The notes under the pieces were generated by a model. It worked only from the letters and a program-made list of their open reading frames with translations, made no database searches and was not told the DNA's origin. From Patescibacteria group bacterium (lineage in GTDB: Bacteria > Patescibacteriota > Patescibacteriia > UBA2196 > GWA2-42-15), in assembly GCA_022709795.1 (NCBI GenBank), contig JAKLID010000004.1, positions 1 through 43,159 on the forward strand: a stretch of DNA of 43,159 bases, read 5' to 3'. Shown piece after piece: positions 7,769 through 14,730 of the stretch. The translations under genes and the position numbers were made by a program. How positions within the stretch are numbered: the first letter of the stretch is position 1; every line of letters starts with the position of its first letter.

Positions 7769-8083
7769 TTATTTTTTGTTTTTCTTATCAACTAGCTTGC
7801 GTAATTGGATAATGAGTTTGTCCAGGGCCAGGTCGGTCGCTTCAACAACCGTATGATCATCTTCTTCAGCAATGATTTGGTGTCCGGACAGATGAAGCTG
7901 CATACCTATTTTGTAGGCTGACTTGGTGGCAAACTTTTCAGCGCGGACTTCCAGGCGGCAAACGGCTCCAGCAAAGCTTTTGACAAGGGTGCTTAGGCGA
8001 TCAACTTTTGTGGCAAGATATTTTTCCAAAAAAGCCTTGTCGGACTCGGGCAAATTTTTGTAGGTGTAGATGATGGAAACCAT
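7769..8083 (-). CDS. hpf: ribosome hibernation promoting factor / RaiA family
   Basis: The 104-residue product (from ATG at 8083) has the short HPF/RaiA beta-alpha-beta fold: YTYKNLPESDKAFLEKYL, then acidic and basic strands VCRLEVRAEKF and KIGMQLHLSGHQIIAEE, and the C-terminal helix ATDLALDKLIIQLRKL. Such proteins bind the 30S decoding channel and block translation in stationary phase. Only the N-terminal domain is present, as in short HPF. An in-frame TTG at 8110 lies in an inverted repeat, so I prefer the ATG at 8083, although neither has a ribosome binding site. Confidence 0.85.
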   Translation of the reverse strand: MVSIIYTYKNLPESDKAFLEKYLATKVDRLSTLVKSFAGAVCRLEVRAEKFATKSAYKIGMQLHLSGHQIIAEEDDHTVVEATDLALDKLIIQLRKLVDKKNKK

Positions 8084-8100
8084 ATATTTTTTGTTAATTA

Positions 8101-8134
8101 TTTCCGCCAAGGGCGAAGCCGCTTGGGGCGGAAA
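8101..8134. repeat. hairpin between nrdG and hpf
   Basis: TTTCCGCC and GGCGGAAA form an 8-bp stem around a smaller inner hairpin. A T-rich stretch follows only in the plus direction, so it is not a convincing terminator for the minus-strand operon; it may be an mRNA processing or stability hairpin. Confidence 0.5.
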
Positions 8135-8152
8135 TTTTTATTTTATAATAAA

Positions 8153-8845
8153 CTAACGAACTAAACACTTTTTAACATTGGCGGCACAGAGTTTGGCGAG
8201 AGCTTGCATTTCCGTATCAGTAAAACTCTTGAGTTTTTTAAATTCTTTATCATTAAGGCTGTCAGTGGCCACAAATTTTTGCAAGAAATATTGCTTGGCA
8301 CCTTGAATTAATTGGCTCATGGCTGATAAATCTTCTGGTGTATGCAGGGCGGGCAGCAGGGTGGAGCGGAATTCATAAGGTAAACCGGAAGACATGATAA
8401 TTTTTATACTCTCCTTAATTTTATCGGCGTCTGCTTTTACATTAACAACTTTGGCATATTTTGGCAAAGGGGCTTTGATATCCATGGCGAGATAATCTAC
8501 CAAGTGCGCTTTAATAATTTTTTTTAAGATGCTTGGGTTGGTGCCGTTGGTGTCTAGTTTAACCAGATAACCAAGGGATTTGATCTTTTTGATAAATTCA
8601 AGCAGGTCAGACTGGAGTGTCGGCTCACCGCCGGTGATGACAACGGCATCCAGTTTTTTGCGGCGGGACCCAAGAAATTGCCAAATAACTTCTTCGGGGA
8701 TAATGTCCGCCTGATTAATTTCTGTCACCAAATGAGAATTGTAACAAAAACCGCAACGGAAATTACAGCCGATAGTAAAGATAATGGCCGAAACTTTGTC
8801 GGGATAATCAAGAAGAGAAGTTTTTTGCAGGCCGCCAATTAACAT
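8153..8845 (-). CDS. nrdG: anaerobic ribonucleoside-triphosphate reductase activating protein (radical SAM)
   Basis: The 230-residue enzyme has CNFRCGFCYN, the CxxxCxxC motif for the radical-SAM [4Fe-4S] cluster, at about residues 27-36, preceded by GLQKTSLLDYPDKVS as in the TIGR02495-type activases. VVITGGEPTLQ is the GGE S-adenosylmethionine-binding strand and LDTNGT follows. It uses SAM and reduced cluster to make the glycyl radical of NrdD. The nrdD genes lie just upstream on the same strand, separated by a terminator and a MITE-like element, so nrdG probably has its own promoter or depends on read-through. A pyruvate-formate-lyase activase is possible, but the gene context favours NrdG. 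Confidence 0.85.
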   Translation of the reverse strand: MLIGGLQKTSLLDYPDKVSAIIFTIGCNFRCGFCYNSHLVTEINQADIIPEEVIWQFLGSRRKKLDAVVITGGEPTLQSDLLEFIKKIKSLGYLVKLDTNGTNPSILKKIIKAHLVDYLAMDIKAPLPKYAKVVNVKADADKIKESIKIIMSSGLPYEFRSTLLPALHTPEDLSAMSQLIQGAKQYFLQKFVATDSLNDKEFKKLKSFTDTEMQALAKLCAANVKKCLVR

Positions 8846-8881
8846 AAAAGCAAAAAATCAAGAAAACAAAAATCGAATTTT

Positions 8882-9032
8882 GTCTCCCCCTTGCCAAGGG
8901 GGAGTCCGCCCTGCGAAGGGCGGGAGGGGGTATCATTGGTTTACCAAACGGGAAATAAATAACCTAATCGTAGATTTCACCGTACCCCTCTGCCTCGTTC
9001 ACACTCGGTACCTCCCCTTTGCAAGGGGAGGA
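8882..9032. mobile_element. MITE-like palindromic element, copy 1
   Basis: Ends CTCCCCCTTGCCAAGGGGGA and CCTCCCCTTTGCAAGGGGAG are local hairpins arranged as inverted termini, with AGGGGGTATC and GGTACCTCCCC inside. No ORF is present. Two related elements of 150-175 bp are at 16358-16530 and 21402-21553, sharing the CCTCC/GGAGG ends and an internal GGGGT/ACCCC pair. It separates nrdG from the nrdD transcript. Confidence 0.6.
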
Positions 9033-9055
9033 TAAATACATTTCTCTAAAGAGTT

Positions 9056-9103
9056 AAAAAATTCTTCTCTGCTGGACGAACTAAAAGCAGAGAAGAATTT
9101 TTT
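9056..9103 (-). terminator. terminator after the nrdD block (bidirectional)
   Basis: A perfect 13-bp stem (9061-9073 with 9086-9098) with A and T runs on both sides. On the minus strand it follows the stop of the glycyl-radical ORF by about 15 nt, which places that ORF inside the nrdR-nrdD transcript. Confidence 0.85.
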
Positions 9104-9118
9104 GTTGGGGGGCGCAAA

Positions 9119-9274
9119 TTATTCTCCGCAAGTATCGCAAACTTGTTTGTCAAATGTTTGGCGGTCGGCAAATTCTGATTGCTTGCCTTCGTTCCATTGT
9201 TTGACTGGCCGGAGATAGCCGACGACGCGGGAATAGATCTCGCAGGGTGTTCTTTGGCTGGTATTCGCTTCCAT
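9119..9274 (-). CDS. stand-alone glycyl-radical domain of class III ribonucleotide reductase (51 aa)
   Basis: Translation of the minus strand from ATG at 9274 gives 51 residues beginning MEANTSQRTPCEIY and containing SRVVGYLRPVKQWNEGK, the NrdD glycyl-radical signature RVxGYLxPV with the radical Gly19, and ending CDTCGE. This is exactly the C-terminal part missing from the 693-residue nrdD product upstream. It is in the same reading frame as nrdD but separated by 45 nt of AT-rich sequence with several stop codons. A strong terminator follows. Either it is translated separately and docks in the NrdD barrel, as GrcA/YfiD does for pyruvate formate-lyase, or the gap is bypassed or spliced. No Shine-Dalgarno sequence is visible. 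Confidence 0.85.
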   Translation of the reverse strand: MEANTSQRTPCEIYSRVVGYLRPVKQWNEGKQSEFADRQTFDKQVCDTCGE

Positions 9275-9319
9275 ATTTTTGTTTTTAGTTTGTAATATTT
9301 ATAAATATTAAAATTAGAG

Positions 9320-11401
9320 TTAAACATCAAAAAGTTTGGTTTGCTCGGCCGGACCGACCTCGGCCTCGGCTTTGACTTCGGTATAACCAATTTCTTCATC
9401 ACAACGTGGACAGAAATAATGTTCGCCAGCGATATAACCATGAACCGGGCAAATACTGAAAGTCGGGGTAATAGTATAATACGGCAAATGATAATTTTCT
9501 GCAATCTTCTTGACCAGCTCTTTAGTCGCCTGAGCTGAAGGCATCTTTTCACCAATAAAACCATGAAGGACAGTGCCGCCAGTATATTTGGTTTGTAGAT
9601 CATCTTGGAGATCTAGGGCTTCAAAAATATCATCACTGTAGTTGACTGGTAATTGGGTAGAATTGGTGTAATAAGGGGCCGCGCCTTTGGCTCGATAATC
9701 TTGCTCGTTTGCCACAACTATGTCAGCATATTTCTTTTTGTCTGCTTTGGCAAAACGATAAGTAGTGCCTTCGCCCGGGGTGGCCTCTAGATTGTAGAGG
9801 TGGCCAGTTTCCTGCTGGTAGGTCATGAGTTTATCGCGCATATGGTCCATAACTTCTATGGCAAAAGCATGGCCTTCTTCGGTGGTAATATTTTTGCCCA
9901 TAAAATTGAGGAGTGATTCATTCATACCGAGGATGCCGATGGTATTAAAATGATTTTTCCAATATTCACCAAACTGCTCCTTTATTTTTTTGAGATAAAA
10001 ACGAGAATAGGGATAAAGGCCCATGTTGGTAAACTTTTCTAGCACCTCTCTTTTGGTTTCCAATGATTCGCGGGCGATTCGCATCAGACGATCCAGGTGG
10101 GCAAAATATTCCTCTTTGGTTTTGGCGAGATAACCGATACGCGGTAGATTGAGGGTCACCACGCCGATGCTGCCGGTCAGGGGATTGGCGCCAAAGAGGC
10201 CACCACCGCGTTTTTTGAGCTCGCGATTGTCCAAGCGCAGGCGGCAGCACATAGAGCGGGCGTCGTCCGGGCTCATGTCAGAATTGACGAAGTTGGAGAA
10301 ATAAGGAATGCCATATTTGGCAGTCATCTCCCAGACTTTTTCCAAAATCGGATTGTTCCACTCTGTTTCTTTGGTAATATTGTAAGTCGGAATGGGGAAA
10401 GTAAAAACACGGCCCTTGGCATCACCTTCAAGACAAACTTCGGCAAAGGCCTTGTTGATCATGTCCATCTCGGGCTGGAAATCTTTATACTTGTCATTGG
10501 TCACTTCGCCGCCGATGATCACAAAGTCCTCGGCCAAGGCGCCAGAAGGCTTGATATCCATAGTGATATTGGTGAAAGGTGTCTGAAAGCCGACCCGGGT
10601 CGGGATATTCATATTAAACATGAATTCCTGCATGGATTGCTTGACAGCTGGATAATCTAATTTGTCGTAACGAATAAAAGGAGCGAGGTAGGTGTCAAAA
10701 CTGGAAAAGGCCTGGGCGCCATTGGCCTCGCCTTGGAGGGTATAAAGGAAATTGACGACCATGCCGAGAGCACTCCTAAAGTGTTTGGGCGGCTTGCTCT
10801 GAACTTTACCTTCAACACCGGTAAAACCATAAATCAATAAATCACGCAAGTCCCAGCCGCAACAGTAGGCGGCCAAGAGTTGTAGGTCGTGCAGGTGTAG
10901 GTCGGCCGCCATGTGCGCCTCACGAATTTCTGAGGAATAGATTGAGTTGAGCCAATAATGAGCCGAGATGGTGGAGGCGACGTGGTTATTTAGCCCCTGA
11001 AGAGAATAAGCCATATTGCTATTCTCTTTGACCCGCCAGTCTAGCTTGCCCAAATATTGATCAATCAGGTCATCAGAATTGATAAATTTATTTAGATCTC
11101 TGATTTTGGCGTGTTGCTCACGATAAAGAATGTAGGATTTGGCCACTTCGGCCAGATTTTCTTTGATCAAGACTTTCTCGGTAATGTCCTGAACCTGCTC
11201 AACGGTCGGCACAATATGGCCGTCATATTCTTTGTTTAATATTTTGACCACCTGTTTGGTCAATTTTTCCGCCAATTTTTGATCTTCCTGACCGACCGAA
11301 CGGAGTGCTTTAAAGATAGCGCTAATCACCTTTTTGCGATCAAAGGTCATAATGCGGCCATCCCTCTTCTTTATCTGTTTGACTGGATTTTTGTGTAGCA
11401 T
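9320..11401 (-). CDS. nrdD: anaerobic ribonucleoside-triphosphate reductase, catalytic part without glycyl-radical domain
   Basis: The 693-residue protein starts with an ATP-cone (VKQIKKRDGRIMTFDRKKVISAI onward, residues about 7-98) and continues with the ten-stranded barrel of class III RNR; SMCCRLRLDNRE holds the probable active-site cysteine. It reduces ribonucleoside triphosphates to dNTPs without oxygen. Near the C-terminus CPVHG and CPRC supply Zn ligands, but the protein ends at KLFDV before the glycyl-radical motif, which is encoded by the 51-codon ORF at 9119-9274. It follows nrdR after 11 nt, so it is under the NrdR-box promoter. In-frame stops in the gap argue against a simple sequencing frameshift. 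Confidence 0.93.
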   Translation of the reverse strand: MLHKNPVKQIKKRDGRIMTFDRKKVISAIFKALRSVGQEDQKLAEKLTKQVVKILNKEYDGHIVPTVEQVQDITEKVLIKENLAEVAKSYILYREQHAKIRDLNKFINSDDLIDQYLGKLDWRVKENSNMAYSLQGLNNHVASTISAHYWLNSIYSSEIREAHMAADLHLHDLQLLAAYCCGWDLRDLLIYGFTGVEGKVQSKPPKHFRSALGMVVNFLYTLQGEANGAQAFSSFDTYLAPFIRYDKLDYPAVKQSMQEFMFNMNIPTRVGFQTPFTNITMDIKPSGALAEDFVIIGGEVTNDKYKDFQPEMDMINKAFAEVCLEGDAKGRVFTFPIPTYNITKETEWNNPILEKVWEMTAKYGIPYFSNFVNSDMSPDDARSMCCRLRLDNRELKKRGGGLFGANPLTGSIGVVTLNLPRIGYLAKTKEEYFAHLDRLMRIARESLETKREVLEKFTNMGLYPYSRFYLKKIKEQFGEYWKNHFNTIGILGMNESLLNFMGKNITTEEGHAFAIEVMDHMRDKLMTYQQETGHLYNLEATPGEGTTYRFAKADKKKYADIVVANEQDYRAKGAAPYYTNSTQLPVNYSDDIFEALDLQDDLQTKYTGGTVLHGFIGEKMPSAQATKELVKKIAENYHLPYYTITPTFSICPVHGYIAGEHYFCPRCDEEIGYTEVKAEAEVGPAEQTKLFDV

Positions 11402-11412
11402 GGGTAGTAATT

Positions 11413-11886
11413 TTATTTTTTGTAATTTTTTTTGGAAGGCGACATGCGCTTGAGTTCGCGTTCAAAGCTATTGACATCGGCAAATTGCCGGTAAACCGAG
11501 GCAAAACGGATATAGGCGATCTTGTCAAATTTCTCCAAATGTTTCATAACTAGCTCACCAATGTTTTGGCTGGTAATTTCGTTGCGGCTGGCTTTCTTTT
11601 GAATATCTCTTTCTATCTTATTGATCAGGAGCTTGAACTGATCTTCGGTATAAGAGCGTTTTTCCAAGGAATGAATAATACTGTTGGCTAACTTATCCCG
11701 GCTGTAGGCTTCATGGCGGCCATCGCGTTTGATCACGGTCAGCTCCAGAATCTGCATTTCTTCCAAAGTAGAGAAGCGAAAGCCACATTTGCTACAACAG
11801 CGGCGGCGGCGGACGCAAAGTCCGTTGCCCGAGAGCCGGGAGTCAACAACGCTGGTGTCTTTGTGGTTGCAAACTGGACAAAACAT
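11413..11886 (-). CDS. nrdR: transcriptional repressor NrdR
   Basis: The 157-residue protein has the N-terminal zinc ribbon (CPVCNHKDTSVVDSR, then CSKCGFRF), the basic RRRR segment and a C-terminal ATP-cone (VIKRDGRHEAYSRDKLANSI). NrdR senses ATP/dATP and represses ribonucleotide reductase genes. The ATG at 11886 precedes MFCPVC, the usual NrdR start; a longer in-frame extension to 11925 lacks family similarity. It is the first gene of nrdR-nrdD, and two palindromes matching the NrdR box lie in its promoter, so it represses itself and nrdD. Confidence 0.95.
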   Translation of the reverse strand: MFCPVCNHKDTSVVDSRLSGNGLCVRRRRCCSKCGFRFSTLEEMQILELTVIKRDGRHEAYSRDKLANSIIHSLEKRSYTEDQFKLLINKIERDIQKKASRNEITSQNIGELVMKHLEKFDKIAYIRFASVYRQFADVNSFERELKRMSPSKKNYKK

Positions 11887-12021
11887 AATATTTATTGGGC
11901 TCGGAAGGAACGGCAAAGTGGCCAATTATTGAGGACAAATAAAAACACTGACTAAAGAGTGCTTTATAAAACAAAAATGGCTAATAATCTAGAAAAGGGC
12001 TAATAAAGAAAAGAAAATAAA

Positions 12022-12076
12022 AAACTATATATTGTATTCCTATTACTAATTATATCACAATATATAGTTTTGTCAA
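12022..12076 (-). promoter_or_regulatory. nrdR-nrdD promoter with two NrdR boxes
   Basis: On the minus strand TTGACA (12076-12071), a 16-nt spacer and TATAAT (12054-12049) form a near-consensus promoter. The spacer itself (12055-12070) and a second site (12022-12037) each match the NrdR box pattern ACACwATATATwGTGT, with centres 33 bp apart, about three helical turns, as expected for cooperative NrdR binding. Binding would cover the -35/-10 region and the start site. Confidence 0.85.
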
Positions 12077-12240
12077 TCGGGAGATAGCGAGAAAAAACAA
12101 TATTTTTTATCACGTGCTAACGATTTTTATTATAAACTATTTTTCCATTCGACGTAAGTCTGACTTATCCACTTTTGAAGAAAAAATATGCTATTTTGAG
12201 AAAAAAATATAATAATCTAAATGTGAGGTAAATTATCGCG

Positions 12241-12268
12241 TTGACAATGGCCCTCTTCGCTTTAATAT
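12241..12268 (+). promoter_or_regulatory. promoter for the small membrane protein and prfB
   Basis: TTGACA (12241-12246), a 16-nt spacer and TAATAT (12263-12268), about 75 nt before the start at 12344. The rest of 11887-12343 has no gene that I can support. Confidence 0.55.
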
Positions 12269-12343
12269 TACGTGTTAGCCAGATATTGGTGGTTGTTATA
12301 TAATGAAAATGAAGCTATTTTTATCAATTGATCAAACAAATAT

Positions 12344-12664
12344 ATGAATGATCGCCCTATAAATATCCCGACGAGCGGCGATAACGAGGAAATAAAAGCG
12401 CTACTCGCAGAAAATCAAAAAATATTGACGGAAATTCAAGTCCAAGTAGAAAAAACCAAGAAATATATCCGGGCTGGCAGGATAATAAGCTTTATTTATT
12501 TGATTTTAATAGTCGCGCCATTACTGTTCGCCATTTTCTACTTGCCGCCACTCTTGAAAAACTATTTGGGGCCCTATCAGGAGCTCTTGGGGACGACGCC
12601 AATGACGGGCGGATTGGATACGAACTCGGTCAATGATCTTTTAAATCAATTTCAACAGCAATAA
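12344..12664 (+). CDS. small single-pass membrane protein of unknown function
   Basis: The 106-residue product has a polar N-terminus, a predicted helical or coiled-coil stretch (NEEIKALLAENQKILTEIQ, about residues 14-32), a basic KTKKYIRAGR segment and one transmembrane helix (about 47-68), then a Gln/Asn-rich tail. The family is not recognised. It sits 2 nt before prfB, so the two are co-transcribed and probably translationally coupled, but a link with termination of translation is not evident. Confidence 0.7.
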   Translation: MNDRPINIPTSGDNEEIKALLAENQKILTEIQVQVEKTKKYIRAGRIISFIYLILIVAPLLFAIFYLPPLLKNYLGPYQELLGTTPMTGGLDTNSVNDLLNQFQQQ

Positions 12665-12666
12665 CT

Positions 12667-13773
12667 ATGAAAGAGATAATTGAAAAAGCCAAGGACCTCC
12701 TGGCGGCTGTGGCCACAACCAAGCCGATGGCGCAATTGGAACGAAAACAAAAACGGCTGAGCGAACTCACTGGGCTAATGTCAGCCCCGGATTTTTGGGC
12801 GGACAACCGCAAAGCCAGCGAGACGGCCAAAGAGGCGGCTGATTTGGAAAAAGAAATCGCGAATTGGGAACAGCTGGACAAAGAAGTAAAGGAGATTTTG
12901 GCTTTGGCGGAAGCTGGAGTAAAGGAAGATGATGAGTCAATGACCAAGGAATTGACAATCAAGCTCCAAGAAATAGGGACTCAGTTCGAGGCGCTCAAAT
13001 TTATAACTATGATGGACGGTGAATATAATAGACAAAACGCCATTCTATCCATCCATGCTGGCGCCGGCGGTACTGATGCCCAAGACTGGGCGGAAATGCT
13101 GATGCGAATGTATTTGAGATACGCGGAGAAGGCTGGATTTAAAGCGACGATTTTGGATAAATCAGACGGGGCTGAAGCAGGGATAAAATCGGCCACAGTG
13201 GAATTCAAGGGCAAATACGCTTATGGCTATCTAAAGGCGGAAGCCGGCGTGCACCGGCTGGTCCGAATTTCGCCGTTTGACGCGGAGAAGATGCGCCATA
13301 CGTCTTTTGCTTTGGTGGAAGTCTTGCCAGAGATTGAGGAATTGAGTGATCAGGAAATGCCCATCAAAACGGAAGACTTGCGGATTGATGTCTTCCGTTC
13401 ATCCGGCCATGGCGGCCAGAGCGTCAATACCACTGACTCGGCAGTCAGAATAAAGCACCTGCCAACAGGCATAACTGTGTCGTGCCAGAACGAACGTTCA
13501 CAACTACAGAATAAAGAAACAGCTATGAAAGTTTTGCGATCCAAGCTATACCAATATTATCAAACCGAGCTGGAGGAAGAGCGCCAACGCATCCGCGGGG
13601 AATTTAACGAGGCCGCTTGGGGCAATCAGGCGCGCTCGTATGTGATTCATCCGTACAAAATGGTCAAAGATCATCGGAGCGAATATGAGACACAGGAAGT
13701 GGAGAAAGTGCTGGATGGGGATTTACAGGCGTTGATTGAGGCGGAGTTGGGGAATAGGAAGGTGAAAAAATAG
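12667..13773 (+). CDS. prfB: peptide chain release factor 2
   Basis: The 368-residue product has the GGQ peptidyl-tRNA hydrolysis motif in SSGHGGQSVNTTDSAVRI and the SPF tripeptide in RISPFDAEKMRHTSFA that reads UGA/UAA, identifying RF2 rather than RF1. The N-terminal helical domain is complete in one frame, so the +1 programmed frameshift found in E. coli prfB is absent; autoregulation by UGA is therefore not expected. Its presence shows that UGA is a stop codon here, unlike in Gracilibacteria or Absconditabacteria. Confidence 0.96.
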   Translation: MKEIIEKAKDLLAAVATTKPMAQLERKQKRLSELTGLMSAPDFWADNRKASETAKEAADLEKEIANWEQLDKEVKEILALAEAGVKEDDESMTKELTIKLQEIGTQFEALKFITMMDGEYNRQNAILSIHAGAGGTDAQDWAEMLMRMYLRYAEKAGFKATILDKSDGAEAGIKSATVEFKGKYAYGYLKAEAGVHRLVRISPFDAEKMRHTSFALVEVLPEIEELSDQEMPIKTEDLRIDVFRSSGHGGQSVNTTDSAVRIKHLPTGITVSCQNERSQLQNKETAMKVLRSKLYQYYQTELEEERQRIRGEFNEAAWGNQARSYVIHPYKMVKDHRSEYETQEVEKVLDGDLQALIEAELGNRKVKK

Positions 13774-13800
13774 GATAGTAGGGTTGTAGGAAGGTAGGGT

Positions 13801-13824
13801 GTAGGGGCGTATTGATATACGCCC
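13801..13824. repeat. truncated GTAGGGGC palindromic repeat
   Basis: GTAGGGGCGTATTGATATAC with GCCC following forms a hairpin (GGGCGTAT/ATACGCCC). It shares the GTAGGGGCG end with the repeats inside comEC and valS, and lacks the closing CCCCTAC end. Confidence 0.55.
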
Positions 13825-13845
13825 AATAAAAATATTGAAAAACAA

Positions 13846-13875
13846 AATCCCCATTCATTTAACTGAATGAGGATT
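13846..13875 (-). terminator. terminator shared by convergent prfB and GT2 genes
   Basis: AATCC and GGATT with CATTCA/TGAATG form a hairpin around a 6-nt loop and one internal mismatch. On the minus strand it is followed by TTTTGTTTTTC, so it best serves the glycosyltransferase gene, whose stop codon lies in the arm. Confidence 0.65.
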
Positions 13876-14704
13876 ATTGGTTGTTAATGAGATACTGTAA
13901 TGAATTTTTTATCTTTTGATCTGTAATTGTGCTGATCTTGAAAATTAAAGACTTTGAGAGTCTTCTTGTGTATATATTCCGGCAATCAGTAAAAGTTAGA
14001 CCGTTTTCTTTCCCATAACATTCATATAATACACGGCCGACCTCTTTAACACACTGTTCTCTGTTCGCTGATGCTCCCCCGCCCAGAGAAATTAACACTG
14101 TTTGCGGAATATACTGACCTCTTACACCGGCTAAAAGCATTTTTAACACGAATTTGTAGTCTGCAGCAATTTTGTATGTTTCATCAAAATTACCAATTAG
14201 ATCAAAAATGCTTTTTTTAATAACCATTGTTTGGTGTCGGAAGGGCATACGGAAAGCCATAGTTCTTTCATTACCTTTTTTAACATAGCTGTCTAAGCCA
14301 TCAGGTGAGTGAATGAGGCGATCCGCATGAACAAAATTAATTCCTTGCGTTTCAATAAGCGAAACGCATTGACTAAAATAATCTGGTTTGGTCAGATAAT
14401 CATCAGTGTTCATGATATTGATGTATCTGCCATGGGCAAGTCTGATACCCTTATTCATGGCACTATAAATACCACTGTCTTTCCCCACTATTAAATTATC
14501 AATCCAGCCCATACCTTGATATCTAAATAGAATAGCTAAGGTACCATCTGTTGAACAGCCGTCAACAACTATGTGTTCTAGGTTGCGATATGATTGTTCG
14601 TGGACACCGTGCATCATCTTGTGAAAATATTCTTCTCGACCAGCAGATATAATATTCAAACAAGGTGTGATTACACTAACCACTTTCAATTTTGATTTTT
14701 TCAT
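13874..14704 (-). CDS. family 2 glycosyltransferase (WcaA-like)
   Basis: The 276-residue product starts KLKVVSVITPCLN, then HIVVDGCSTDGT (nucleotide-sugar binding) and DSGIYSAMNKGIRLAHGRY with NTDD, the DXD-like metal site. These are typical GT-A fold GT2 enzymes resembling colanic-acid and PGL-type transferases that add sugars to surface glycans. There is no transmembrane segment, so it is cytoplasmic or membrane-associated. It is divergent from comEC with 26 nt between the starts. The acceptor and donor cannot be read from sequence. It stands alone, not in a glycan cluster. Confidence 0.88.
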   Translation of the reverse strand: MKKSKLKVVSVITPCLNIISAGREEYFHKMMHGVHEQSYRNLEHIVVDGCSTDGTLAILFRYQGMGWIDNLIVGKDSGIYSAMNKGIRLAHGRYINIMNTDDYLTKPDYFSQCVSLIETQGINFVHADRLIHSPDGLDSYVKKGNERTMAFRMPFRHQTMVIKKSIFDLIGNFDETYKIAADYKFVLKMLLAGVRGQYIPQTVLISLGGGASANREQCVKEVGRVLYECYGKENGLTFTDCRNIYTRRLSKSLIFKISTITDQKIKNSLQYLINNQ

Positions 14705-14730
14705 TTTCTCCCCCTATTTGTAATATTTTT

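Noticed and set aside
8101-8134. Terminator between nrdG and hpf
   Set aside because: The hairpin is followed by T residues only on the plus strand, whereas both flanking genes are on the minus strand.
9046-9603. A 185-codon minus-strand frame over the nrdD end
   Set aside because: It overlaps nrdD and the glycyl-radical ORF in another frame, has no recognisable features and is low-complexity basic; it is a shadow frame.
12667-13773. UGA recoded as glycine
   Set aside because: Considered because some candidate-phylum bacteria do this. RF2 with the SPF motif is present, genes such as the DPM1-like one end in TGA, and no conserved gene has an internal UGA.
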